Positions 17,902 through 27,086 of a DNA stretch of 64,000 nt are shown here, piece by piece. The position numbers were made by a program, and so were the translations under genes. This DNA comes from JAPPHA01 sp965221575 (GTDB taxonomy: Bacteria > Pseudomonadota > Alphaproteobacteria > Rhodobacterales > Rhodobacteraceae), in assembly GCA_965221575.1 (NCBI GenBank), contig CBDCSM010000012.1:744001-808000 (forward strand), in the 5' to 3' direction. The notes below the pieces were generated by a model that saw nothing but the letters and a program-made list of their open reading frames with translations, did no database searches and was not told the DNA's origin. Numbering within the stretch: the stretch's first letter is position 1; every line of letters begins with the position of its first letter.

Positions 17902-19233
17902 ATGAATTCCGGCACCGGAAATTTTAGTCGAAAGATTGACCCGACCCGGGGACCCAACCTACCTGACGGAACGCCAAACGACAATGATCGCCTGGAGATT
18001 GGACCGACGCAACTCGCGTTTCGGGAATGGGAAGAGGCGGGTTTGACGCTTCCGAACCTGCCCAGGATGCGCGAGTTCCGCTGGCGGAGATTGACCCGGC
18101 ACATCGAGGAACGCGATTACGGGGCCATCCTGCTATTTGACCCTCTCAATATCCGTTACGCAACTGACACGACCAACATGCAGCTCTGGAATACCCATAA
18201 CCCGTTTCGGGCGGTCCTGCTCTGCGCTGACGGCTACATGGTCATCTGGGATTACAAGATCGCCCCGTTTCTGAGCGAGTTCAATCCGCTTGTTCGCGAA
18301 CGACGAACGGGAGCCGGGCTGTTCTATTTCACCGCCGGTGACAAGGTGGAAAGCGATGCCACGAATTTTGCGGGACAGGTTCGCGAACTCGTGAAAATCC
18401 ATGCCGGCAACAACCGCCGGTTGGCAGTCGACAAGATCATGGTTGCCGGGCTCAAGGCCCTCGAGGCCGAGGGATTCGAGATTTTCGAAGGGGAGGAAGT
18501 CACGGAAAAGGCAAGGGCGGTCAAGGGACCTGACGACATCCTCGCAATGCGCTGCGCGCACGATGCTTGCGAAAAGGCAGTTGCGGCGATGCGGAATTCC
18601 GCGGTTCCTGGGCGGTCAGAGGACGAAATCTGGGCGACTCTCCATGCTGAGAACATCCGGCGGGGCGGCGAGTGGATTGAGACCCGGCTCCTTGCGACGG
18701 GTCCGAGGACCAACCCGTGGTTTCAGGAGTGTGGTCCCCGCATCCTGCAAGACAATGAAATCCTTGCGCTGGATACCGATCTGGTCGGGTGCTACGGGAT
18801 GTGCGTGGACATTTCCCGTACCTTCTGGATCGGCGACAGGAAACCGCGCGACGACATGATTCGCGCCATGCGGCACGGCGTGGATCACATCCGCGAAAAC
18901 ACGTCCATTCTCGCGCCGGGAGTCAGTTTCAAGGAACTGACCTTTGGTGGTCACCACCTGGATGAAATTTACCAGAAGCAGAAATACGGCGTCAAAATGC
19001 ACGGCGTCGGCCTTTGCGACGAGTGGCCATCGATCGTTTATCCCGACGCGTATCACCCGGACCGGTTCGATTACGTTCTTGAACCGGGAATGGTCCTATG
19101 CGTCGAGGCGTTGGTCAGCGAGGAAAATGGCGATTTCTCGATCAAGCTGGAGGACCAGGTTCTCATTACTGAAGATGGTCACGAGAACCTGACCTCGTTT
19201 CCTTTCGATCCAGCATTGATGGGTGAAACCTGA
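17902..19233 (+). CDS. dddP: DMSP lyase DddP (M24 metallopeptidase fold)
   Basis: Cleaves dimethylsulfoniopropionate to dimethyl sulfide and acrylate with an M24-type metal site. The ATG at 17902 has AGGGG upstream and gives 443 residues, close to known DddP proteins. The N-terminus (RKIDPTRG...NDNDRLEIGPTQLAF) matches DddP rather than prolidases. Counting gives candidate ligands D291, D293, D303, H367, E402 and E417 and a catalytic-type D373. Every one sits exactly four positions before the residues I recall for the Ruegeria lacuscaerulensis enzyme (295, 297, 307, 371, 406, 421, 377). No acrylate-handling genes lie next to it. Confidence 0.9.
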   Translation: MNSGTGNFSRKIDPTRGPNLPDGTPNDNDRLEIGPTQLAFREWEEAGLTLPNLPRMREFRWRRLTRHIEERDYGAILLFDPLNIRYATDTTNMQLWNTHNPFRAVLLCADGYMVIWDYKIAPFLSEFNPLVRERRTGAGLFYFTAGDKVESDATNFAGQVRELVKIHAGNNRRLAVDKIMVAGLKALEAEGFEIFEGEEVTEKARAVKGPDDILAMRCAHDACEKAVAAMRNSAVPGRSEDEIWATLHAENIRRGGEWIETRLLATGPRTNPWFQECGPRILQDNEILALDTDLVGCYGMCVDISRTFWIGDRKPRDDMIRAMRHGVDHIRENTSILAPGVSFKELTFGGHHLDEIYQKQKYGVKMHGVGLCDEWPSIVYPDAYHPDRFDYVLEPGMVLCVEALVSEENGDFSIKLEDQVLITEDGHENLTSFPFDPALMGET

Positions 19234-19677
19234 CGGAAGACGAGTGACCAACATTCCGCAGTGTTCGGACGGAACGGTGCAGAGCCGGAACGCGGGAAAC
19301 AGGAAGACCAATCGGTCATAGTCTCAACGCCTTACCCTTTCCGCTCCCCTCCCGGACAAGCTGCCAACACGCGCTGGATCGTTCGAGGCGGGTCCTCGAC
19401 GACAACACGGCCTTGATCGCATGCGAGAACAATCTTTCAATCCGCATCCGGCGCAGGATCTTTCCGATCGCCGATCTTTGCACGGGGGACGACACATGGG
19501 ACCTGATTGCTGATCTCGGAATCGTGATCAAATCTCGTCGACGGAACACCGGGGTTCCGCTTCATTATTTGGATTGCCGTGCTAGTGTCGCCGCCAGTAA
19601 TGGCCGTGATGCCGCACACGAGACCGTGTCGCCATGTCGGCAATGACTTCGACCATGTATTGATCCGGAATTAAGCA
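19234..19677. other. 444-nt intergenic stretch, no clear gene
   Basis: It separates dddP from the hydrolase/OsmC gene. A 77-codon frame at 19413-19646 has no recognisable features. The stretch may contain the promoter of the downstream gene, but no clear -35/-10 pair or terminator hairpin was identified. Confidence 0.6.
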
Positions 19678-20919
19678 ATGCCCCAAGTCAAGTTTTCATT
19701 CGCCGGCCATTCGGGAGATATGTTGTCTGCGCGTCTTGATCTCCCTGCGGCGGCTCCACGCGCCACCGCCTTGTTTGCGCACTGTTTTACCTGCTCGAAG
19801 GACATTCCCGCCGCACGTCGGATTTCCCAGGGACTGGCCGCCCTCGGTTTGGCCGTCCTTCGTTTCGACTTCACTGGCCTGGGCCGATCCGGCGGGGAGT
19901 TCGCCGCCACGGGCTTCTCGACGAACGTGCAGGACCTGGTCCTGGCCGCAAGAGCCCTGGAAGACCAGGTTCAGGGACCGAGCCTTCTGATCGGACACTC
20001 CCTCGGGGGTGCCGCGGTACTGAAAGCGGCAGCCGAATTACCGTCAGTCAAGGCGGTCGTAACAGTTGGAGCCCCGGCTGATCCCGAACACGTGCTGCAC
20101 AACTTCGAAGGATCGCTCGGGGAAATCGAGGAAGCTGGAGAAGCGGAAGTGTCCCTGGCCGGGCGCAACTTTACAATCAGGAAGTCGTTCGTTGATGACG
20201 TGACGAAAACGAAATTGTCCGAGTCGATCGGAAAACTCCGCCGCGCACTACTCGTGTTGCACTCGCCTATCGATCAGACGGTCGGGATTGAAAATGCCGC
20301 GGCGATCTACGCGGCGGCACGCCATCCGAAGAGTTTTGTCACCCTGGACAGTGCAGACCATCTGCTTTCGCGCAAGGAAGATGGCGCATATGCTGCGCAG
20401 GTCATCGGAGCGTGGGCGGCCCGTTATCTCGATGTCGACGCACAACCGGTTCCAAAAGGCGTTCCCGAAGGAATCGTCAGGTCATCCGAAGCCGAGCCCA
20501 ACGGATTTCTTCAAAACATCATGGCTGGCCCCACCCACCACGTCTGGGCAGATGAACCGGAGAGTTACGGTGGCACCGACCTCGGCATGACTCCCTACCA
20601 GTTCCTTTCATCGGGACTGGCTGCATGTACATCGATGACCGTTCGAATGTATGCGCGGCGCAAGGGGTGGCCGCTCGATCACATCCATGTCGACGTCTCG
20701 CACGAAAAGGTCCACGCGAAGGACTGCGAATCGTGTGACACTTCTTCCCAGGGGACACGAATCGATCGTTTCCAGAGGATGATTCAACTGAACGGAGAAC
20801 TTTCGGATGAGCAAAGGAATCGGTTGCTCGAGATCGCCGACAAATGTCCTGTCCACCGCACTCTGGAGGGGACGATAGACATACAGACTGAGCTGGCTCC
20901 CGAAAGCCGGAATGGCTGA
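19678..20919 (+). CDS. bifunctional alpha/beta hydrolase - OsmC-like protein
   Basis: Fusion of two domains in 413 residues. Residues 1-255 form an alpha/beta hydrolase with HCFTCSKDIPAARRIS, nucleophile elbow GHSLGGAAV and a late SADHLL histidine. Residues 275-410 form an OsmC/Ohr-type peroxide-handling domain with the two redox cysteines in LAACTSMTVR and DKCPVHRTLEG. OsmC relatives reduce organic hydroperoxides through such a cysteine pair; what the hydrolase part acts on is unknown. It follows dddP in the same direction and converges on the ligase gene. Confidence 0.9.
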   Translation: MPQVKFSFAGHSGDMLSARLDLPAAAPRATALFAHCFTCSKDIPAARRISQGLAALGLAVLRFDFTGLGRSGGEFAATGFSTNVQDLVLAARALEDQVQGPSLLIGHSLGGAAVLKAAAELPSVKAVVTVGAPADPEHVLHNFEGSLGEIEEAGEAEVSLAGRNFTIRKSFVDDVTKTKLSESIGKLRRALLVLHSPIDQTVGIENAAAIYAAARHPKSFVTLDSADHLLSRKEDGAYAAQVIGAWAARYLDVDAQPVPKGVPEGIVRSSEAEPNGFLQNIMAGPTHHVWADEPESYGGTDLGMTPYQFLSSGLAACTSMTVRMYARRKGWPLDHIHVDVSHEKVHAKDCESCDTSSQGTRIDRFQRMIQLNGELSDEQRNRLLEIADKCPVHRTLEGTIDIQTELAPESRNG

Positions 20920-20923
20920 ACGC

Positions 20924-20950
20924 GGAAAAAACCCGGATGAAATCGGGTTA
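20924..20950 (-). terminator. intrinsic terminator for the minus-strand ligase gene
   Basis: AACCCG and CGGGTT form a 6-bp stem around an 8-nt loop at 20930-20949. On the minus strand the stem runs into six T residues, the classic intrinsic terminator layout, about 70 nt past the stop of the AMP-dependent ligase. It could also act weakly on the convergent OsmC transcript. Confidence 0.7.
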
Positions 20951-21017
20951 AACCGACCGTGATCACCGAAGCCGTTTGTCCGCCAGTACGATCGATCCGA
21001 TCAACCGATCAGGCAGG

Positions 21018-22562
21018 TCAAGTTTGCCCGGTCCGATCTTTCCCGGTCAGGGATGGCAATTTCAGGCGCTGAATCTTTCCCGAGGGCCCCTTCGGCAGTT
21101 CGTCGAGCAGGAAGATGCGATCGGGACTTTTGAATTCGCCCAATTTTTCCCTGCACATCTCCATGAGCTGGCCAGCGGAAACGGATGTTCCACGTCGCAA
21201 CTTCACGGCGGCTTCCACACGTTCGCCGTACCTCTCGCACGATCGAGGGAAGGCGGCCGCTTCGACGACATCGGGATGAGCATGGAGAGTTTCGTCGATT
21301 TCGCGCGGTGCGATATTCTCTCCCCCCTTGATGATGAGTTCCTTGAGCCTCCCTGTTACGAACACGTAACCGTCATCATCGAGGGTGCCGAGATCGCCGG
21401 TCCGAAGCCATCCGTCTTCAGTCCATGACTCTGCCGTCGCCATCGGGTCCCTGAAGTAGCCCCGCATGACATTGGGGCCACGCACCGCTATTTCGCCTTC
21501 TTGCCCAGGCGGTAACGGTACGAGTTCGGGCGAGAGAATTACGATGGAGTTGCCATAGGCAATTCCGGGTGAGCCCAACTTGCGTTTGCCGGGCGGCAGG
21601 GGGTTGGAAAGGATTTGCGCCGCTGCTTCAGTCAGTCCCATCGTTTCAATGACCGGAATACCGAAACGGGATTCGAATGCGCGCTGGACATCTGGCGAAA
21701 GTGCGGACGATGCAGATCTTCCAAAGCGCATTCTTTGACGGACCATTGAATCCGGCTCGGTTTCGCCATGTACAAGGTAGGAGATGATCGTCGGGACGGC
21801 GGAAAACCACGTCACTTCGAACTCGCTGCATTGTTGCCAGAAACGCCCGGCAGAAAACCGTTCGCAGACTGTAACCGACCCTCCTGAAACAAGCGGTCCC
21901 ATGATGGTCACGCAAAGACCATTGATATGGTAGATTGGAAGTACGCAGTATGCCCTGTCTTCCGGCGTCAACTCGTGAGCCAGGGCTGTCGTCCACCCGC
22001 CGGCAAGAAGGCTGGCGTGCGTGTGGAGCACGCCCTTCGGGCGACCGGTTGTCCCTGACGTGTACATCAAGAGGGCGTCATCGCTTGCCGCGACGTCGTG
22101 CAGCTTCAATGCGCGCTTGCTCCATGAGTGATCGGCACCGTTGCCGACAGGCACCGCGGTGATGTCCAGCGCGGCCGAGGATCTTGCCGCATCGAGCAGG
22201 TCGAACCGATCATGATCCAGGAAGATGAACCTGGCGCCCGAATGATCGAGCGCATGGGCGACCGCGGCCGGACCGGCAATTATGTTGATCATGGTGAGAC
22301 GAAATCCGCCGTAGAGCACGCCGAACAGGAGTGCGACTCCCGTTCGCCCATTGGGAAGCATCACGGCGACGCTTTCTCCCCGGCGAATTCCGAGGCCGGT
22401 CAATCGGTGGGCAATGTCGACGGCGGTGTCACGCAACTCGATCCAGGTCATCGAACCGTGGCCTGGAAAGACATGGCTTACCATGTCGGGATTTGTCCCT
22501 GCACGTTCGTCGAGCCAGTCCCGAACGGTTCCATCGGGCGCTGACCGGGGATCGGATGTCAC
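21018..22562 (-). CDS. AMP-forming acyl-CoA ligase, probably sulfoacetate-CoA ligase (SauT-like)
   Basis: Adenylate-forming enzyme that activates a carboxylic acid to its CoA thioester. Motifs: P-loop MYTSGTTGRPKGVLHTH, the A5 segment MGLTEAAAQI, the hinge region TGDLGTLDDDGYVFVTGR, GGENIAPREIDE, and the catalytic lysine in PKGPSGKIQRLKL. The GTG at 22562 overlaps the TGA of the dehydrogenase gene (GTGA), so the two are translationally coupled; a TTG six codons upstream is the alternative. Pairing with an acylating SauS-like dehydrogenase suggests sulfoacetate as substrate. The sequence alone does not prove that, and other short acids are possible. Confidence 0.8.
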   Translation of the reverse strand: MTSDPRSAPDGTVRDWLDERAGTNPDMVSHVFPGHGSMTWIELRDTAVDIAHRLTGLGIRRGESVAVMLPNGRTGVALLFGVLYGGFRLTMINIIAGPAAVAHALDHSGARFIFLDHDRFDLLDAARSSAALDITAVPVGNGADHSWSKRALKLHDVAASDDALLMYTSGTTGRPKGVLHTHASLLAGGWTTALAHELTPEDRAYCVLPIYHINGLCVTIMGPLVSGGSVTVCERFSAGRFWQQCSEFEVTWFSAVPTIISYLVHGETEPDSMVRQRMRFGRSASSALSPDVQRAFESRFGIPVIETMGLTEAAAQILSNPLPPGKRKLGSPGIAYGNSIVILSPELVPLPPGQEGEIAVRGPNVMRGYFRDPMATAESWTEDGWLRTGDLGTLDDDGYVFVTGRLKELIIKGGENIAPREIDETLHAHPDVVEAAAFPRSCERYGERVEAAVKLRRGTSVSAGQLMEMCREKLGEFKSPDRIFLLDELPKGPSGKIQRLKLPSLTGKDRTGQT

Positions 22563-23968
22563 TTTCCGAACTCGGTCCAAAACCGGCCAAATACATCTTC
22601 AAGTGCCGGTTCGCGAGCCTTTATCGGTCGAACGATTCGCGTCCTTTGCATGAAATGGCGCCAATGGAGGTTGTCGTCTATGGAATTCCCTCCCCACGAA
22701 CCGCATCCCATCGACAGGGAAAACGGCATTCCGTTTTCGAACGATCCTCCGGCCGCGAAGCAGTGCGCCTGATTGACGATGACGCGGCACGCCGGCAGTT
22801 CCTTCGCAAGAACGTAAGTCCTGTCATCGCGCCTGGAGTGCAGGCTTACGGAATGACCCGCACCCTGAAAATCGAGAATCCTGCCCGTCAATTCGAGCGC
22901 GTGCGAAAAATCCCGGCATCGGTACAGTGCAGCAACACGGCTGAGCTTTTCTCCCGAGAGCGGGAAACCAGGTCCGATTCCCTCGGTTTCAACGACAACG
23001 AACCTTGTCGTTGCGGGACAGCTGTCTTTCAGACCGAGTTCACGGATGACGATATCGGCGTCGCGGGCCATCACACCCGGATTCAGCGAACCGTCAGGCC
23101 AGATCCGATCAACGATTTCCCGCTCTTGTGTTCGTGGCACGATGGCGCCTCCCTCGATCCCGAGGGCAGCGCAGAAATCGTCGTACACGTCGTCGACAAC
23201 GAGCAGGGCGTTTTCCGACGAACACGAGGTTGCGTTGTCGAAACACTTTGATTGCGCAATCCTGGCGGCTGTTGCAGCGAGATCGGCGGATTCGTCAATG
23301 ATTGCAGGGACATTGCCGACACCGACGCCAATTGCGGGCGTGCCACTGGAATACGCACGGCGAACATTGTCCTGGCTCCCCGTCACGATCGCGAGATCGG
23401 CGGCCTCCAGCAGTCTCTGCGTCTTGGCCTTGCTCCCTGGCGACGGGATCATCTGGACGAGATCCCTGCTTTCTCCAATCTTGGCAAATTCAGAATGGAC
23501 GAACTCGAGGAGCGCCCTGCAGCAATCGTTCCCTTTTGGCGAGGGCGAAATGACGATGGCGTTTCCGCACTTAAGCGAATTGATGATGTTGTTTGCCGGT
23601 GTTGCGGCAGGGTTGGTTGACGGAACGACGCACCCGACCAAACCAACGGGGCGAGCGATCTCCGTCATGCGCAATTCGGGATCTTCGTTCACGACGCCAA
23701 AGGTTTGAACTCCGGCGATGTCGCGCAGGAGACCTAGGGTCTTGCGGTGATTCTTGATTATCTTGTCTGCGACATTTCCAAGTCCGGTCGTCTCGACTGC
23801 CAATTCGGCAAGAATCCGGTTTCGGGACGGTTCCATGATTGCCCAGCCGGCGGCCGTTGCCGCGCGGTCGTAACGTTCCTGGCTCCCCCGGGATTCATAC
23901 TCGCGTTGCGCTTCTCGCCCCCGCGCGACGATTCGATCGACTGTCCGTGTTTCGACTTGAAAACTCAT
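22559..23968 (-). CDS. CoA-acylating aldehyde dehydrogenase, sulfoacetaldehyde dehydrogenase (SauS)-like
   Basis: Interconverts an aldehyde and its acyl-CoA with NAD(P). The start ATG at 23968 gives 469 residues; the frame runs upstream without a better start. The catalytic cysteine is about C249 in CFDNATSCSSEN, the acylating-type motif, not the hydrolytic ALDH one. Segments such as STNPAATPANNIINSLKCG and GSQDNVRRAYSSGTPAIG resemble SauS from memory of Cupriavidus necator. With the coupled CoA ligase it fits the sulfoacetate to sulfoacetyl-CoA to sulfoacetaldehyde route. No xsc gene is in the window. Confidence 0.82.
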   Translation of the reverse strand: MSFQVETRTVDRIVARGREAQREYESRGSQERYDRAATAAGWAIMEPSRNRILAELAVETTGLGNVADKIIKNHRKTLGLLRDIAGVQTFGVVNEDPELRMTEIARPVGLVGCVVPSTNPAATPANNIINSLKCGNAIVISPSPKGNDCCRALLEFVHSEFAKIGESRDLVQMIPSPGSKAKTQRLLEAADLAIVTGSQDNVRRAYSSGTPAIGVGVGNVPAIIDESADLAATAARIAQSKCFDNATSCSSENALLVVDDVYDDFCAALGIEGGAIVPRTQEREIVDRIWPDGSLNPGVMARDADIVIRELGLKDSCPATTRFVVVETEGIGPGFPLSGEKLSRVAALYRCRDFSHALELTGRILDFQGAGHSVSLHSRRDDRTYVLAKELPACRVIVNQAHCFAAGGSFENGMPFSLSMGCGSWGGNSIDDNLHWRHFMQRTRIVRPIKAREPALEDVFGRFWTEFGK

Positions 23969-25043
23969 GCGTCTGCCATCACCGTTGCACGTGGGCGGGC
24001 CGACCCGCACGTACGGAGTTCTGGAGTTCAAAGGCCAACAAGAAGCTCCGAGAACGTGATTTTCCGAGCTTCTCACATTTCGACAATACCGTCATGTATC
24101 ATGACATGCATTTGTGACTCACCCGCTTTTTTCTTGTCTTGAACCCGGCCGTTTTCGAACATCGTTGAAACGGTGGCAGAGAGCTTGTCGATGATCTCCC
24201 GCGAAGCTCTCTTGGGTGCCGAGATGCTCGGAATGTTGACCGAAGAATTGTCGATGTCGATGCCCTGCCCCTTGAATGTCGGCACATCGAAGGGAAAACG
24301 ATTGGCGACAGGCCTGGCGTTGCTCCGTGAACGGGTCCTCGGAAGATCCCGACGGGCACGAGTGGGAAGGAAACCGGTTGGAACGCGTTTCCGAAGCAAC
24401 GTGCAAACCCCATGTGTCTTGCCCTGAACTTTGTTCATCTCACGTTGACCGGGTGGTGATTGATTGGACCAGATCAATATTTGATTTCGAATTGGCATGA
24501 GCTTTCGTCGCCACGTATGTCGCCGTCTCGAATGATTTGCATTGCGATCCCGGATACGAAGTTACCACGATCCGCCTTGGCCTTTGCGAACGGGGTGAAA
24601 GCGCGAGGCCTGAAACGTTTCGGCCCGTGTTCTACCCGGCGTTGACGAAATGCGGTCGAGAAATTCACTTCAACACGGCCCACCAAGGCGAAAACGTCCC
24701 GAGCGCGGCCGGCAGCTTACCTGGCAAGTGCGTGGACATCGAAACCGGACCTGGCATGTCGGCTGCCTGGCGAAGGATTTCAATAGTCCCGGGCGCGCAA
24801 ATTCGAAATTTCGATTACATGCGATCAAGTCCACCCCTTGAGAATCGCTCCATGAATTCTCGAACCCGCGCCGGTCACGGGATCAACACCGGCACTCGTT
24901 CCGGTGTTCCTGCGTCATTCGAATGTACTCTCCCGGCCGGTCCGATGAAATCCGGATGCAATATCTTGTATTTCAGGTCGAATTGCCTTAACAATCAACA
25001 ATAACAAGAACCCAGAAAAAATCGGGAACTGGAGCAGGAAACA
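23969..25043. other. 1.1-kb gene-poor stretch with a transporter remnant
   Basis: Between the SauS-like gene and parE. The left part carries the TctC remnant listed separately. The right part (24500-25043) has a 155-codon plus-strand frame (24537-25004) with no recognisable domain and is probably non-coding. The parE promoter should lie in the last ~100 nt, which are A-rich. Confidence 0.6.
24073..24318 (-). pseudogene. remnant of a TctC-type substrate-binding protein gene
   Basis: About 80 residues read like the C-terminal part of a tripartite tricarboxylate transporter receptor: FPFDVPTFKGQGIDIDNSS, then ISAPKRASREIIDKLSATV and a QDKKKAGESQMHVM tail. The frame continues upstream to 24498 without TctC similarity, and no signal peptide or N-terminal half was found. 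It is upstream of the SauS-like gene in the same direction, so it may be what is left of an uptake system for that pathway. Confidence 0.6.
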
Positions 25044-27038
25044 GTGCAGGTATCGACCTCAGAGGACTCGGTAAACTCGAGCCATCACTACGACGCTAAT
25101 TCAATAGAGGTCCTGGAGGGGCTTGAGGCCGTTCGCAAGCGACCCGCGATGTACATCGGCGGAAAAGACGAACGGGCGATGCATCACCTCATCGCGGAGG
25201 TTCTGGACAACGCGATGGACGAGGCCATCAGCGGCCACGCCAACAGGGTCGAAATCGAACTGGACCGCGACGATACCGGACGGACATTTGTCACGGTCCA
25301 GGACAATGGACGGGGAATTCCTGTCGATCCGCATCCCAAGTTCCCGGACAAGTCGGCCCTGGAAGTCATTCTGTGCACGTTACATGCGGGCGGTAAATTT
25401 TCGGGTGAGGCGTATCAGGTCTCCGGAGGATTGCACGGCGTCGGGGTTTCGGTTGTCAATGCCCTCTCGTCACATGTCCGTGTGGAGGTGGCCAGGGCGA
25501 AAAAAATCTACTGCCAGGAATTTTCGCGTGGCATTCCGCTAACGGACTTGCGGGAACTGGGCCAGACACACAACCGCCGAGGCACGACCGTGACCTTTCG
25601 TCCGGATCCGGAAATCTTCGGGGATTCGCGCTTCCGTCCCCGCCAGGTGTTCGAAATGGCCAGATCAAAGGCATTTCTGTTTTCCGGTCTTGACGTCCGG
25701 TGGAAGTGCCATGCCGCGCTCATCGACGGGACGAGCGATGTTCCGCCGACCGCCCAGTTTCTCTTCCCCGGTGGCATCAAGGACTACCTTGGCGAACGAC
25801 TTTCCGGGCTAGATACCAACGCTCCGGAACCGTTCGCGGGACGGGTCAAGTTCCACGAGAAATTCGGCAACGGCACCGGCGGCTCGGTTGAATGGGCCAT
25901 CAACTGGACGCATGACCGAAGTGCATTCCTCCATTCGTACTGCAATACGGTTCCAACGGCAGGGGGCGGAACTCACGAGCACGGATTCTGGTCCGCGATT
26001 CTCAAGGGAACGAAAGCCTACGGAAAGAGGACCGGCAATCGAAAGGCGTCCCTGATCAATCGCGAGGACATTGTTGGAAGCGGGTGCGCGATTTTGTCCT
26101 GCTTTGTACGGGAACCCGAATTCTCGGGGCAGACGAAGGACCGGCTCGTCTCCGCGGATGTCGCGCGCCTGGTGGAAAAGTCGATTTCAGACCATTTCGA
26201 CAATTGGCTGGCGTCGGATACGCAAACGGCAAATTCCGTCCTGGAGTTGCTCACGGAGCGCGCAGAGGATCGCCTGCGCCGGAAAGCCGAAAAGGAAACG
26301 TCGCGTAAGTCACCGACCCGAAGGCTCCGCCTTCCGGGAAAACTCGTCGACTGCAGCCAGGAAAACAAGGCCGGTACCGAGTTGTTCATCGTTGAAGGGG
26401 ACAGTGCCGGCGGCTCCGCCAAGATGGCGAGGGACAGGACGACCCAAGCCCTGCTCCCGCTACGGGGAAAGATCCTGAATGTTGTCGGTGCATCCAAGAG
26501 CAAGATGGCGGCAAACAGCGAGATCAATGACCTGTGCCAGGCACTGGGCACCAAGACCGGTTCCCGATTCGCCATTGATGACCTGAGATACGATAAAGTC
26601 ATCATCATGACTGACGCGGATGTCGATGGCGCTCATATCGCGTCGCTCCTGATGACATTTTTCTTCACTCAAATGAGACCTCTGGTCGACGACGGACATC
26701 TCTACCTGGCTTGTCCACCGTTGTATCGCCTGACTCAAGGATCCGTTCGGGCTTACGCGCGGGACGATGCGGAACGGGCGCACCTCCTTGAAACCGGGCT
26801 CGGCGGAAGGGGAAAGATCGAAACCTCACGGTTCAAGGGCCTTGGAGAGATGGATGCGAAGGATCTGAAAGCAACCACAATGGACACGGAGTCCCGTCAG
26901 TTGATTCGAGTCAAGATCGTCGATGAAGAACCCGGCAGGACGGACAACCTTGTCCAGGATCTCATGGGTCGAAAACCCGAATCGCGATTTGCTTTCATCC
27001 AGAACAACGCGCAATCGGTCGACGCGCTCGACATTTGA
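25044..27038 (+). CDS. parE: DNA topoisomerase IV subunit B
   Basis: ATPase subunit of the enzyme that unlinks replicated chromosomes. It starts with GTG behind GGAGCAGGAA and is 664 residues long. The GHKL ATPase domain contains VLDNAMDEAISG, VTVQDNGRGIP and the glycine-rich VSGGLHGVGVSVVNALS. The transducer domain follows, then the TOPRIM domain with FIVEGDSAGGSAKMARDR and the DADVDGAHI metal motif. The order and the GGIKDYLGERL segment favour ParE over GyrB. It converges on uup 48 nt downstream. Confidence 0.95.
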   Translation: MQVSTSEDSVNSSHHYDANSIEVLEGLEAVRKRPAMYIGGKDERAMHHLIAEVLDNAMDEAISGHANRVEIELDRDDTGRTFVTVQDNGRGIPVDPHPKFPDKSALEVILCTLHAGGKFSGEAYQVSGGLHGVGVSVVNALSSHVRVEVARAKKIYCQEFSRGIPLTDLRELGQTHNRRGTTVTFRPDPEIFGDSRFRPRQVFEMARSKAFLFSGLDVRWKCHAALIDGTSDVPPTAQFLFPGGIKDYLGERLSGLDTNAPEPFAGRVKFHEKFGNGTGGSVEWAINWTHDRSAFLHSYCNTVPTAGGGTHEHGFWSAILKGTKAYGKRTGNRKASLINREDIVGSGCAILSCFVREPEFSGQTKDRLVSADVARLVEKSISDHFDNWLASDTQTANSVLELLTERAEDRLRRKAEKETSRKSPTRRLRLPGKLVDCSQENKAGTELFIVEGDSAGGSAKMARDRTTQALLPLRGKILNVVGASKSKMAANSEINDLCQALGTKTGSRFAIDDLRYDKVIIMTDADVDGAHIASLLMTFFFTQMRPLVDDGHLYLACPPLYRLTQGSVRAYARDDAERAHLLETGLGGRGKIETSRFKGLGEMDAKDLKATTMDTESRQLIRVKIVDEEPGRTDNLVQDLMGRKPESRFAFIQNNAQSVDALDI

Positions 27039-27086
27039 GTTCAAACCGGCCCGAGTGCTGCCACTCCCTGCGCGAATTGATACCTG

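Noticed and set aside
24537..25004. 155-codon plus frame before parE
   Set aside because: No domain, poor start, sits in the parE upstream region; treated as non-coding.
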